Below are positions 18,317 through 26,640 of a stretch of DNA of 64,000 nucleotides, piece after piece (within the stretch, counting starts at the first letter, position 1; every line of letters starts with the position of its first letter). The translations under genes were made by a program, and so were the position numbers. The notes under the pieces are model-generated. The model did no database searches. It saw only the letters and a list, made by a program, of their open reading frames with translations, and was not told the DNA's origin. This stretch comes from Flagellimonas sp. S3867 (lineage in GTDB: Bacteria > Bacteroidota > Bacteroidia > Flavobacteriales > Flavobacteriaceae), in contig NZ_JACVMN010000003.1 of assembly GCF_014698935.1 (NCBI RefSeq), forward strand, positions 428,590 through 492,589, given 5' to 3'.

Positions 18317-19357
18317 GTGGAAGTAAAAAAGAAGGATATACGCGCACTTTCAAAAGAACAGCTTCGCAGCTTTTTCGAAGAGCAGGGCGACAAACCCTTT
18401 CGTGGAAACCAGGTGTATGAGTGGTTATGGCAGAAATCGGCACACTCCTTCGATGGAATGACAAATATTTCCAAAGAGACCCGGAAGATGCTCGAAGATA
18501 ATTTTGTCATCAACCACATTCAGGTAGACCAGATGCAACGGAGTTCTGACGGGACAATTAAGAATGCGGTTCGACTCCACGATGGATTGATTGTCGAATC
18601 TGTACTGATTCCTACGGACACAAGAACAACAGCATGCGTGTCCAGTCAAGTTGGATGCAGCTTGGATTGCAAATTTTGCGCTACAGCACGGTTAAAACGA
18701 ATGCGCAACCTTAATCCAGATGAAATTTATGATCAGGTGGTTGCCATCGACAAAGAAAGTAGATTGTATTTCAATCGACCGTTGAGCAATATTGTGTTTA
18801 TGGGCATGGGTGAACCCTTGATGAATTACAAGAATGTACTTAAGGCCATTGAAAAAATAACTTCCCCAGAAGGACTTGGAATGTCTCCCAAACGAATCAT
18901 TGTTTCTACATCAGGTGTACCAAAAATGATTAGAAAAATGGCAGACGAAGAGGTTAAATTTGGATTGGCCGTTTCATTGCATTCCGCTATAGACGAAGTG
19001 AGAACCTCCATTATGCCCTTCAATGCCACATTTCCACTCAAAGATTTAAGAGAAGCCTTGGAGTATTGGTACAGCAAGACCAAAAACAGGATTACCTACG
19101 AATATGTAATCTGGGAAGGTATCAATGACACGCCTGAAGCCGCCAATGCCTTGGTCAAATTCTGCAAATTCGCCCCGTCAAAAGTCAACTTAATCGAATA
19201 CAATCCCATTGACGATGGAGAGTTCCAACAAGCATCTGCAGACGCAGTCGAGATGTACACCAATATATTGGAACGAAACGGAATTACAGTAACTGTTAGA
19301 CAATCTAGGGGCAAAGACATTGATGCCGCTTGTGGACAGTTGGCCAATAAAAGCTAA
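18317..19357 (+). CDS. rlmN: Dual-specificity 23S rRNA/tRNA adenine C2 methyltransferase
   Basis: A radical SAM enzyme that methylates C2 of A2503 in 23S rRNA and A37 in some tRNAs. The radical SAM cluster is C114-x3-C118-x2-C121 (GCSLDCKFC). The acceptor Cys for the methyl transfer is C339 in AACGQL near the end, and MGMGEPLMN is the SAM-binding GEP segment. The 346 residues are full length. The start is GTG 18317; a downstream ATG would cut into the N-terminal helical domain. Confidence 0.95.
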   Translation: MEVKKKDIRALSKEQLRSFFEEQGDKPFRGNQVYEWLWQKSAHSFDGMTNISKETRKMLEDNFVINHIQVDQMQRSSDGTIKNAVRLHDGLIVESVLIPTDTRTTACVSSQVGCSLDCKFCATARLKRMRNLNPDEIYDQVVAIDKESRLYFNRPLSNIVFMGMGEPLMNYKNVLKAIEKITSPEGLGMSPKRIIVSTSGVPKMIRKMADEEVKFGLAVSLHSAIDEVRTSIMPFNATFPLKDLREALEYWYSKTKNRITYEYVIWEGINDTPEAANALVKFCKFAPSKVNLIEYNPIDDGEFQQASADAVEMYTNILERNGITVTVRQSRGKDIDAACGQLANKS

Positions 19358-19360
19358 ATT

Positions 19361-19391
19361 CAATTATCAATTATCAATTATCAATTATCAT
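19361..19391 (+). repeat. Heptanucleotide tandem repeat
   Basis: CAATTAT is repeated four times (19361-19388) and then breaks down in a 190-bp gap that holds no gene. Slipped-strand variation is possible but would not affect a coding frame. Confidence 0.8.
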
Positions 19392-19549
19392 TGTCCATTG
19401 TTAGTTGTAGTAGTCCATTGACCGCTTCGTGTTGTAGATTATCGATGGTTTTACCCGACCGACCTAAATATGAAAGATTCTGACCATCAACTCTTTCATT
19501 TTCCCTACTTTTAGACATTCAAAACCGAATTCACCAAACCAGGGTTGCA

Positions 19550-20527
19550 TTGAAGGTAGTTTCGCAAATTAGGGAGCCCATAGAGCAGGAAATGGAGCTT
19601 TTCGAAGAAAAGTTCTTAAAATCCATGTCATCTAAAGTGGCCCTTTTCAATCGTATTACATATTACATTGTAAACCGTAAAGGAAAACAAATGCGTCCCA
19701 TGTTTGTTTTTCTTACCGCCAAACTGATCAATGGTGGCAAGGTTAACGACCGCACCTATTGTGGAGCCTCCATTATCGAATTGATACATACAGCAAGCTT
19801 GGTGCATGACGATGTTGTGGACGACAGTAATAAACGAAGGGGCTTTTTCTCCATTAACGCCCTTTGGAAAAACAAGATTGCGGTTTTGGTGGGAGATTTC
19901 CTTTTTTCAAAAGGAGTTTTGGTAGCCTTGGAGAACAAAGATTATGATCTTCTCCATATCATTTCCAACGCGGTCAAGGATATGAGTGAGGGTGAACTCC
20001 TTCAGATTGAAAAAGCACGCTTGCTCGACATAACCGAAGAAGTATACTATAGTATTATACGCCAAAAGACAGCTACCTTAATTGCTGCTTGTTGTAGCAT
20101 GGGTGCCTGCTCTGTAAAACCCGATTCCGAACATGTTGAAACTTTTAGAAGGTTCGGGGAGCTCTGCGGAATGGCCTTCCAAATCAAGGACGACCTTTTC
20201 GATTATGGCGCCGCTAAAATCGGAAAACCTACCGGGATAGATATTAAGGAACAGAAAATGACTTTGCCTCTAATTTACGCACTCAACAAAAGTGATAGTG
20301 AAAAAAAGCGTTGGTTGATCAATTCCGTAAAAAACCATAACAAGGACAAAAAAAGGGTCAAAGAAGTAATCGCCTATGTAAAAGAAATGGGTGGACTGGA
20401 ATACGCTGTGACCAAAATGCTTGAGTTTAAAGATGAAGCATTGTCTTTGTTAGATAACTACCCAGATTCTGATTACAAAAGTGCCCTTACTCTTATGGTC
20501 AACTATGTTGTGGACCGCAAAAAATAA
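19550..20527 (+). CDS. Polyprenyl diphosphate synthase
   Basis: A long-chain trans-prenyl transferase of 325 residues. The first aspartate-rich motif is in LVHDDVVDDSNKRRG, a DDxxD, and the second is FQIKDDLFDY. Both Mg-binding sites are intact. In menaquinone-only flavobacteria the product is probably a hexaprenyl chain for menaquinone-6, but chain length cannot be read with certainty from the sequence. TTG 19550 is the only usable start in the region. Confidence 0.88.
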   Translation: MKVVSQIREPIEQEMELFEEKFLKSMSSKVALFNRITYYIVNRKGKQMRPMFVFLTAKLINGGKVNDRTYCGASIIELIHTASLVHDDVVDDSNKRRGFFSINALWKNKIAVLVGDFLFSKGVLVALENKDYDLLHIISNAVKDMSEGELLQIEKARLLDITEEVYYSIIRQKTATLIAACCSMGACSVKPDSEHVETFRRFGELCGMAFQIKDDLFDYGAAKIGKPTGIDIKEQKMTLPLIYALNKSDSEKKRWLINSVKNHNKDKKRVKEVIAYVKEMGGLEYAVTKMLEFKDEALSLLDNYPDSDYKSALTLMVNYVVDRKK

Positions 20528-20553
20528 TATCGACATAGTTTTTACGTGAATGA

Positions 20554-20575
20554 GTCACCCTGAGTTTGTCGAAGG
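20554..20575 (+). repeat. Copy of a dispersed intergenic repeat
   Basis: The 22-nt stretch beginning GTCACCCTGAGTTTGTC and ending GAAGG resembles a short repeat that I know as frequent in the intergenic DNA of many Bacteroidota. A related start (GTCACACTGAGCTTAC) occurs at 37725-37740 before ftsL. The family assignment is from memory. Confidence 0.4.
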
Positions 20576-20659
20576 ATAGGCACTAAAAAATTCCGGTCCA
20601 GGCAACCTTTTTAGAATTCACCTCGTCTATCTTTATAGAAACAAAACCGAGAACCACTT

Positions 20660-21232
20660 TTGAAGATTATTTCTTTATATAATAACGAGAAGCAGTTGAT
20701 CAAAAGATCAATTTCGGGCAATCGGCAAGCACAACAATTTCTTTATGAGAAACATGCCCCGAAAATGTTGAGCATTTGCAGACAATATGTAAAGGATGTA
20801 CAGTTTGCAGAAGACGTTATGATAAATGGCTTTGTGAAGGTTTTTGAAAATTTGGATTCGTTCCAACATCGGGGAAGTTTTGAAGGTTGGATACGGAAAA
20901 TAATGGTGAGGGAGAGTATTTCATACTTGCGCAAAAAACAGTTTGTGGTCTATGATGATGAGATATTGGAATCTAGACCCAAAGAATCAGATGATAGTGC
21001 ATCCATATTGGATGAAGAATATGTGCAGCAATTGATAGATAACCTGCCCGAGGGATATAAAATGGTGTTTTTGCTCTATGCGATAGAAGGATACAAACAC
21101 CATGAAATAGCTAAAATATTGGAAATTTCAGAAGGCACATCGAAATCACAGCTGTTCAAGGCACGAAAAATGCTCCAAGAAAATTTAAAATTAAAAGGAA
21201 TATCACCTCAAGTGAAGACTAGGGGGCAATAG
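20660..21232 (+). CDS. ECF-type RNA polymerase sigma factor
   Basis: A 190-residue sigma-70 family protein with region 2 (about 20-95; FLYEKHAPKMLSICRQYVKD, GSFEGWIRKIMVRESISYLR) and region 4 (about 125-175; LPEGYKMVFLLYAIEGYKHH, EIAKILEISEGTSKSQLFKA). Region 3 is missing, as in extracytoplasmic-function sigmas. The next gene, 9 bp downstream, codes for a membrane protein in the position where an anti-sigma factor would stand. Confidence 0.9.
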   Translation: MKIISLYNNEKQLIKRSISGNRQAQQFLYEKHAPKMLSICRQYVKDVQFAEDVMINGFVKVFENLDSFQHRGSFEGWIRKIMVRESISYLRKKQFVVYDDEILESRPKESDDSASILDEEYVQQLIDNLPEGYKMVFLLYAIEGYKHHEIAKILEISEGTSKSQLFKARKMLQENLKLKGISPQVKTRGQ

Positions 21233-21241
21233 TTTAGTATC

Positions 21242-21967
21242 ATGGAAAAGTTGGAAAAACATATCAAAAAAACTTTGGAAGAACGGAGAATTGTTCCGTC
21301 TGCCCAAGCTTGGGACAAGGTTTCTGGCCAGTTTAAGGTACCCGAAAAGCATTCAAACAATAGATGGTTTATGTATTCAGTGGCTGCCAGTTTTATCGGA
21401 ATAATTTTGGTTTCCGTATTCTTTTTCCAAACAAAGAAGCCATTTGAAAACACTCCGCAAGTTGTAGATAAAGAAAATCCACAAGAAGAATCTGTCCAAC
21501 CAGGCAATGATAATCTGGTTCCATTGGAAATGGAGCAAAATCAAAACGAGGTTACTGAAACTGACATGAAAAATATACCAGTCGAAAATTCAGATTTAGC
21601 CCAGATTGCATCCGTAACATCCAAAGAAACGATATCCGAAACAGCCAGTAATCAACCTTTAAAGGATGATATCTTAAAAACTCCAGATGGCTTGATAGCC
21701 CAAAAAGTAAATGAAGTGGTGGCCCAAGTTACATTGTTGGAAAATATGAACAATGAGGTTAGTGATGTAGAGATTGACTCTCTTTTAAGAGCAGCTCAAC
21801 GACAAATTCTTTCAGACAAAATATTTAAATCGGACAAAGTTGATGCCATGGCATTGTTGACCGAAGTGGAGGATGAACTGGACGAGTCCTTTAGGGATCA
21901 AATATTTGACGCCCTTAAAGATGGCTACGTTAAACTACGAACCGCCGTCGCCGACCGGAACAATTAA
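21242..21967 (+). CDS. Single-pass membrane protein, possible anti-sigma factor
   Basis: A 241-residue protein with a cytoplasmic N-terminus of about 40 residues (EKHIKKTLEERRIVPSAQAW), one membrane helix (about 42-63) and an acidic, Gln/Asn/Glu-rich periplasmic part ending in a helical region (EIDSLLRAAQRQILS). It has no zinc-binding anti-sigma motif and I do not recognise its family. The layout and the 9-bp distance to the sigma gene suggest it controls that sigma factor; this is inference. Confidence 0.65.
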   Translation: MEKLEKHIKKTLEERRIVPSAQAWDKVSGQFKVPEKHSNNRWFMYSVAASFIGIILVSVFFFQTKKPFENTPQVVDKENPQEESVQPGNDNLVPLEMEQNQNEVTETDMKNIPVENSDLAQIASVTSKETISETASNQPLKDDILKTPDGLIAQKVNEVVAQVTLLENMNNEVSDVEIDSLLRAAQRQILSDKIFKSDKVDAMALLTEVEDELDESFRDQIFDALKDGYVKLRTAVADRNN

Positions 21968-22000
21968 AAATATTCATCAATCAAAAGACCTTTTTACTTT

Positions 22001-22023
22001 CCCTTCCCCTTTTTTGGGAAGGG
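22001..22023 (+). other. Intergenic hairpin without T tract
   Basis: CCCTTCCC (22001-22008) and GGGAAGGG (22016-22023) form a perfect 8-bp stem in the transcript between the putative anti-sigma gene and the next gene. No T run follows, so it could be an mRNA processing or stability element rather than a terminator. Confidence 0.5.
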
Positions 22024-22054
22024 GAGGAAAGAAGGGATAAAATCAAAATCAATC

Positions 22055-23125
22055 ATGAGAAATATTACACTGTTTTTCGCAGTAATGTTATTGTCTTTAC
22101 TTAGTCAAAACCTCTTTGGACAAGAAGGGTATAAACGAGAAATAGAGGACTTAAAGACACAAAAGGAGCAAATTGTACAACAGGAAAAGGAAGCGCTAAA
22201 ACAAGAAGTAAAAGATATTAACCGGCGAATGGAACGCGGAGCCTTGACTTCTGAGGAAGCAAAGCTCCTAAAGGCTGAAGTGGCCAGAAAAAGAGCTTTA
22301 AATATTGAAAATCGCGTTGCCATTATAGAAAATAAGATACTATTGGTTCAAAGAAACCAAGGTCAGCTTTTGACTTTGACGGAAACAGACTCCATAGATG
22401 GTTCCCGGGTAAGATTTGGAATCGATATTGACGGCAAGCGGGCTTTCTCCTTCAAAAGTCGTAGACATGATAGAGAAATCACTTATGACAGACGTACCTA
22501 CTCCGATTTTGTTTTTGCGATTGGACTAAACAATGCAATTATCGATGGACAATCTTTGGATGATTCTCCTTATAAAGTTGGTGGAAGTCGCTTTTTTGAA
22601 ATGGGGTGGCAATGGCGAACACGAGTTTTTAGAAATTCTAATTGGTTACGTTTCCATTATGGTTTTTCTTTTCAGTTTAATGGTCTAAAACCAGATGACA
22701 ATCAAATTTTTGTCCAAAATGGTAATCAAACCACTCTGGAGGAATTTGAGTTTGACTTGGATAAGTCAAAACTACGGATGGACAATTTGGTTTTTCCTGT
22801 TCATTTTGAATTTGGTCCTTCCCGATTCCGAGAAACCGAAAAAAGTGTTCGATATTCTATTCAAGATCAAGTTAGGTTTGGAATTGGAGGCTACGGTGGT
22901 TTCAATTTGGGAACTCGTCAAAAATTAAAATACTCCCGTGATGGGCAGCAGGTAAAAGATAAATTCAAAAGGGATTATAATACCACCGACCTGATTTACG
23001 GGCTCAGCGCATATGCCGGATATGATGGGGTGCTGTTGTATGTGAAATATGATTTGAATCCCATATTTAAGGATGCTGTTGTAGAACAACGAAACATTTC
23101 CTTGGGCCTTCGGTTCGATTTATAA
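22055..23125 (+). CDS. Secreted protein with coiled coil and outer-membrane barrel-like domain
   Basis: A 356-residue protein with a signal peptide (about 1-22, NLFGQ), a charged coiled coil (about 25-105, EDLKTQKEQIVQQEKEALKQ) and a C-terminal beta-rich part (about 140-356). The C-terminus, NISLGLRFDL, ends in a Phe-x-Leu typical of barrel proteins. I do not know the family. It is in operon position with the sigma and membrane genes, so it may be the regulated output or envelope sensor of that unit. Confidence 0.7.
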   Translation: MRNITLFFAVMLLSLLSQNLFGQEGYKREIEDLKTQKEQIVQQEKEALKQEVKDINRRMERGALTSEEAKLLKAEVARKRALNIENRVAIIENKILLVQRNQGQLLTLTETDSIDGSRVRFGIDIDGKRAFSFKSRRHDREITYDRRTYSDFVFAIGLNNAIIDGQSLDDSPYKVGGSRFFEMGWQWRTRVFRNSNWLRFHYGFSFQFNGLKPDDNQIFVQNGNQTTLEEFEFDLDKSKLRMDNLVFPVHFEFGPSRFRETEKSVRYSIQDQVRFGIGGYGGFNLGTRQKLKYSRDGQQVKDKFKRDYNTTDLIYGLSAYAGYDGVLLYVKYDLNPIFKDAVVEQRNISLGLRFDL

Positions 23126-23215
23126 CCAATCAACCTCTATATTATCAATTCGAGCGAAGTCGAGAATTTAATCCACCACTCGGCTTTGTTCGTTTTGACT
23201 TCATGCGCGAGAATT

Positions 23216-23452
23216 TTAAATCGCTCTTTTCATTTCAGGTGAGAATTCTTCATTATAAAACCCTCTTTTACAATGCGAACATTCTGCAAATTGCGAAGTT
23301 TTCAATTTAAAAATGGGAATCCAGAACAAGTGCACATAATTGGCTTGCGAAACGGCGGTCAATGTTCCCGTTTGGGTACAATGCGGACAAGAAACATTAA
23401 ATAATGTTTTGGTTTCTTTTTTACCTGATTTTGTACCAAAGAAGAGAATCAT
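23216..23452 (-). CDS. Small zinc-ribbon protein
   Basis: 78 residues with two Cys pairs, CPHC (about 22-25) and CSHC (about 58-61), forming a zinc ribbon around a hydrophobic segment (NYVHLFWIPIFKL). The product matches small zinc-ribbon proteins seen in many bacteria, with no known function. Single minus-strand gene. Confidence 0.75.
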   Translation of the reverse strand: MILFFGTKSGKKETKTLFNVSCPHCTQTGTLTAVSQANYVHLFWIPIFKLKTSQFAECSHCKRGFYNEEFSPEMKRAI

Positions 23453-23522
23453 AGTATTGCAAATCTAAAGTACTTTCAAAAAACTTCAATGAAAAGGATT
23501 TGAAAAGTGGAGTATTTAAATG

Positions 23523-23858
23523 TCAATACATTAAGTACTGCTTTGATTTATCCTTCCAACCAGACTTATAGTCTGAATCCACAAAATAAACTTTGAGATC
23601 AGCTTTGTAATCCGCGTCAACAAAGTAAATTTTCTTTTGTGATTTATATTCCGCATCGGTAAAGTACCACTTGCCATTATTTTCTTTGGCTTTGTAAGCC
23701 GCATCTACCTTGTATACTAAAAGATCGGCCTTATACTCTTGATTGACCACGTAGATTTTTACATCGGCTTTATAATCTTGGTCAGTGGAGTAAACTTTTT
23801 GTGCATTTAAACCATCAATGCCGAACAAGAACAGAACTAGAGGAAGTAATACTTTCAT
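23523..23858 (-). CDS. Small secreted YKAD-repeat protein (DUF6150-like)
   Basis: 111 residues with a signal peptide (about 1-19). The mature part is a run of about 12-15-residue repeats with the pattern V-Y-x-[VT]-[DN]-x-x-Y-K-[AS] (STDQDYKADVKIYVV, YKVDAAYKAK, YFVDSDYKSG). Such short proteins are found in Bacteroidota under DUF6150. The regular YK spacing suggests a small beta structure on the outside of the cell. Function unknown. Confidence 0.7.
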   Translation of the reverse strand: MKVLLPLVLFLFGIDGLNAQKVYSTDQDYKADVKIYVVNQEYKADLLVYKVDAAYKAKENNGKWYFTDAEYKSQKKIYFVDADYKADLKVYFVDSDYKSGWKDKSKQYLMY

Positions 23859-24053
23859 ATTCCGAATTTTAATAGTAAGCTATCAAAGCAACAATATAAT
23901 GGGTTTTTTATATCAAGTTTTGTTCCAAAAGATGGAATCATGGTCGTTTAAAAGAGTTTCATTGGCGATTTTGCCAAAAAGAAGATTATTGAAAAGTTAG
24001 CAATCTGCTTGTTAAATTGGCAGATAAGAAGGTTTACAATTAGGCATGGTATA

Positions 24054-24938
24054 TTATTGGCCTAGATTGGGTTTCAATTCCTTGCGCCTCCCTAATGTCC
24101 ACATCAAAATCCCTCCTGTTGCGAACATCCATATGGAATAAGCACCTGTAGGAATTCCCATTTCTATATTGTTTAGGATCGTGGTTGCAATTACAAAGGC
24201 AAGAGTGCCATTCTGAATGCCACTTTCCACTGTAATTGAAATGGCATCTTTTAGATTCAGTCGAAGAAATTTGGCGGTCAAATATCCCATTCCCATGGTA
24301 CCAATGTTAAGGAGCAATGTAACTGGGCCAACTTTTTTCATGGCTTCCCCGAGCAGACTGAAATTGGCCGCGATCACTGCAATAAATATGAGAGTAAAAA
24401 TGACAGTCGAGGCAATTCGCATTGGCCGTTCCATTTTATGGGCAAAATCAGGTTTTAATCGACGAATAATCATACCCATGGAAATAGGTACTACTGTAAT
24501 TACCATTATTTGTAGAATCGTATCCAAAATAGGAAGTTTTATCACAATGTCACCCCCACTACCAAAGTGATTTAAGGCATATGAAATAATAAAAGGAATG
24601 GTGAGTATGCTTATGAAACTGGCGATGGCGGTTAAAGTTACAGAGAGTGCAATATTACCTTTACAAACCTGAGTAATAAGGTTGCTGGTAGGGCCACCGG
24701 GACAAGCTGCCAAGATCATAATGCCAACCGCCATGGTGGAATCTAAATTAAAAGCCCAGGCGAGAAAAAAACCAATAAGAGGCAAAAAAATGAGTTGATT
24801 GGTAAGGCCCAATAAAACTCCTTTAGGATATTTTGCAATTCTAGCAAAATCAGCAGGGACTAAAGTCATTCCCATTCCGAGCATAATAATTGCGAGAGAT
24901 AGCGGAAGTGCCACTTTTGTCAATATGGTAGTGATCAT
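24054..24938 (-). CDS. Bile acid:sodium symporter family transporter
   Basis: A 294-residue inner-membrane protein with about nine to ten hydrophobic segments. It carries BASS-family signatures: MILAACPGGPTSNLITQVCKGNIALSVTLTAIAS contains the PGGxxSN motif and a following crossover helix, and ESGIQNGTLAFVIATT contains the E-GIQN sodium-site motif. The family moves organic anions with sodium. The substrate cannot be read, and bile acid itself is unlikely in this organism. Confidence 0.88.
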   Translation of the reverse strand: MITTILTKVALPLSLAIIMLGMGMTLVPADFARIAKYPKGVLLGLTNQLIFLPLIGFFLAWAFNLDSTMAVGIMILAACPGGPTSNLITQVCKGNIALSVTLTAIASFISILTIPFIISYALNHFGSGGDIVIKLPILDTILQIMVITVVPISMGMIIRRLKPDFAHKMERPMRIASTVIFTLIFIAVIAANFSLLGEAMKKVGPVTLLLNIGTMGMGYLTAKFLRLNLKDAISITVESGIQNGTLAFVIATTILNNIEMGIPTGAYSIWMFATGGILMWTLGRRKELKPNLGQ

Positions 24939-25012
24939 AGGTTGGTTATTTCTATTTTAAATGGTGAGGTTGTATTGGGCAAAGTACAATTTATTTGAAG
25001 ATGATCAGTTGT

Positions 25013-25894
25013 TTATTGCTCCACAATGGGAACCAGCCCCCGAACTCCCATATCCACCACCACATCGCCTTCGGTGGGTTCAAAGCTGCCATTGGCATTA
25101 CCATCTACCCACTCAAAGCTATTATTGACGGAGATAGAGCATATAATGACAACATCTTCGGTTTCATTGCCAGTAATTTCGAATGGAGTTATGAAAGATC
25201 CCGTCACCAAACAAGAACCGGGAGGAATTGGAGAAAATTCACTAATAGGATTTGGAACCGTTGTGGCATTGGGTGGAGCTTGCCCTTCCAAAACGGAAAT
25301 TCTGGGAATATCAGCTTCAAAAGCCCAATACCCTTGCAATTTATTACCGTTCACTGCTACTGCCTGATTCTTCACCTCGAAGGATTCGATATAGGTATTG
25401 GCACCAACAAAGGATGCAATGGTTCCGGTAAAGCCCAAATTTTGCGCCCGAAATGCAATGTCGTAGTTTTGATAGGAAAGCGATATCCGTAAATATTGGT
25501 AAGTTCCGGATTCGATACTCCGTAAATCCGTTTCATAGAAAATTTCGCCATCCGAGGCGTACAGTGCTTGATCAAAATCTATGGCTTCGGACCCACCTTT
25601 GCTGGTCACGGGACTTTCATACACCAAGGTGCCATTGTAAGCTGGAATGTCATTTTTTTTGGCCAATTCGATATAATGTGCACCCATAAGATTAAAAGTT
25701 GGGGTTTGGGCGGCGTGCCCTTCAGGGATGGATTGGGGTTCGCCAAAATTCCCCAAACGTTCTTGGTCAGGGTCGAATTTAAATTTAAAGATGAGTTTGG
25801 GACTGATAGGGGTATTTTTATCAGTGCTGCAAGATGTAACAATGGCTGTAGTTGTGAAGATTGTGAATAAGATTTTCGAGTATAACAGCTTCAT
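25013..25894 (-). CDS. Lipoprotein of unknown function
   Basis: 293 residues with a lipobox (TAIVTSC, C22), so likely lipid anchored. The mature part has beta-rich, Gly- and Pro-containing segments and a C-terminal part with SINNSFEWVDGNANGSFEP-like acidic loops, reminiscent of calcium-binding loops. I do not recognise the family. Only 12 bp separate it from the next upstream lipoprotein gene, so the two form a unit. Confidence 0.7.
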   Translation of the reverse strand: MKLLYSKILFTIFTTTAIVTSCSTDKNTPISPKLIFKFKFDPDQERLGNFGEPQSIPEGHAAQTPTFNLMGAHYIELAKKNDIPAYNGTLVYESPVTSKGGSEAIDFDQALYASDGEIFYETDLRSIESGTYQYLRISLSYQNYDIAFRAQNLGFTGTIASFVGANTYIESFEVKNQAVAVNGNKLQGYWAFEADIPRISVLEGQAPPNATTVPNPISEFSPIPPGSCLVTGSFITPFEITGNETEDVVIICSISVNNSFEWVDGNANGSFEPTEGDVVVDMGVRGLVPIVEQ

Positions 25895-25906
25895 TTCTTG
25901 TGGTAT

Positions 25907-26488
25907 TTAGTCATTTCCATTGAAATATTGAATTTGTTTAAGGATATCATTAACAAAAACCAGAATCATTTGGTCATCCGTTAATTCATTCGATTTAGTA
26001 TTAAGAAAAATCCGCTTTATAGAATTTCCAACGGAATCTTTAGAAACTTCCATTTTTTCTTGGGAAATACTTAGATTATTGTGAATTGAATCTATATGAA
26101 GGAAATTCAAAGGTAAACCTTGGTACTGAACTTTCATATCGCTTAAATCTAGATGAGTGAAGTATACTATTGAATTAGAATAGTTGAATCTAGATTTACC
26201 AATAAAAAATGTTGCAATTGTATCACCATCTCCAAATTCATCTTTGGAGTGAATAACGGAATCGATAACTTTAAATTTGGTATTGAAATCAACAAGACTT
26301 GAATTGGTTATATAATTTTCTCCAATGGTTAACTTTGAAAGTTCTGCATAGTTAATAACTTCCACTTTTTTCACTGAGTCATTTGCTTTTGCAGGAATTG
26401 ATTTTTTAATTTTTGCATTGCTACTTTGTTCGAATTGATTACAGGCAATTAAACTAAAAAGAGAAAAAATGAATAAAAAAAACCTCAT
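25907..26488 (-). CDS. Small lipoprotein of unknown function
   Basis: 193 residues with a lipobox ending LIAC (C16). The mature part has a basic, Lys/Ser-rich linker followed by alternating short strands. I do not recognise the family. It is the first gene of a two-gene lipoprotein unit and divergent from dnaG. Confidence 0.65.
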   Translation of the reverse strand: MRFFLFIFSLFSLIACNQFEQSSNAKIKKSIPAKANDSVKKVEVINYAELSKLTIGENYITNSSLVDFNTKFKVIDSVIHSKDEFGDGDTIATFFIGKSRFNYSNSIVYFTHLDLSDMKVQYQGLPLNFLHIDSIHNNLSISQEKMEVSKDSVGNSIKRIFLNTKSNELTDDQMILVFVNDILKQIQYFNGND

Positions 26489-26640
26489 GGCGGTGATTTA
26501 TTTTGTTCATATAATATCTTAAGAATCTACCATTAATTTTACCCGTAACTAATGAAAGTCCAATATGATCTGACCAAAAATCCATTTCTAGGAAAATTTC
26601 GTTTTTTGGTTACCTTTAATGGCTATTATAAAACGCTGAT

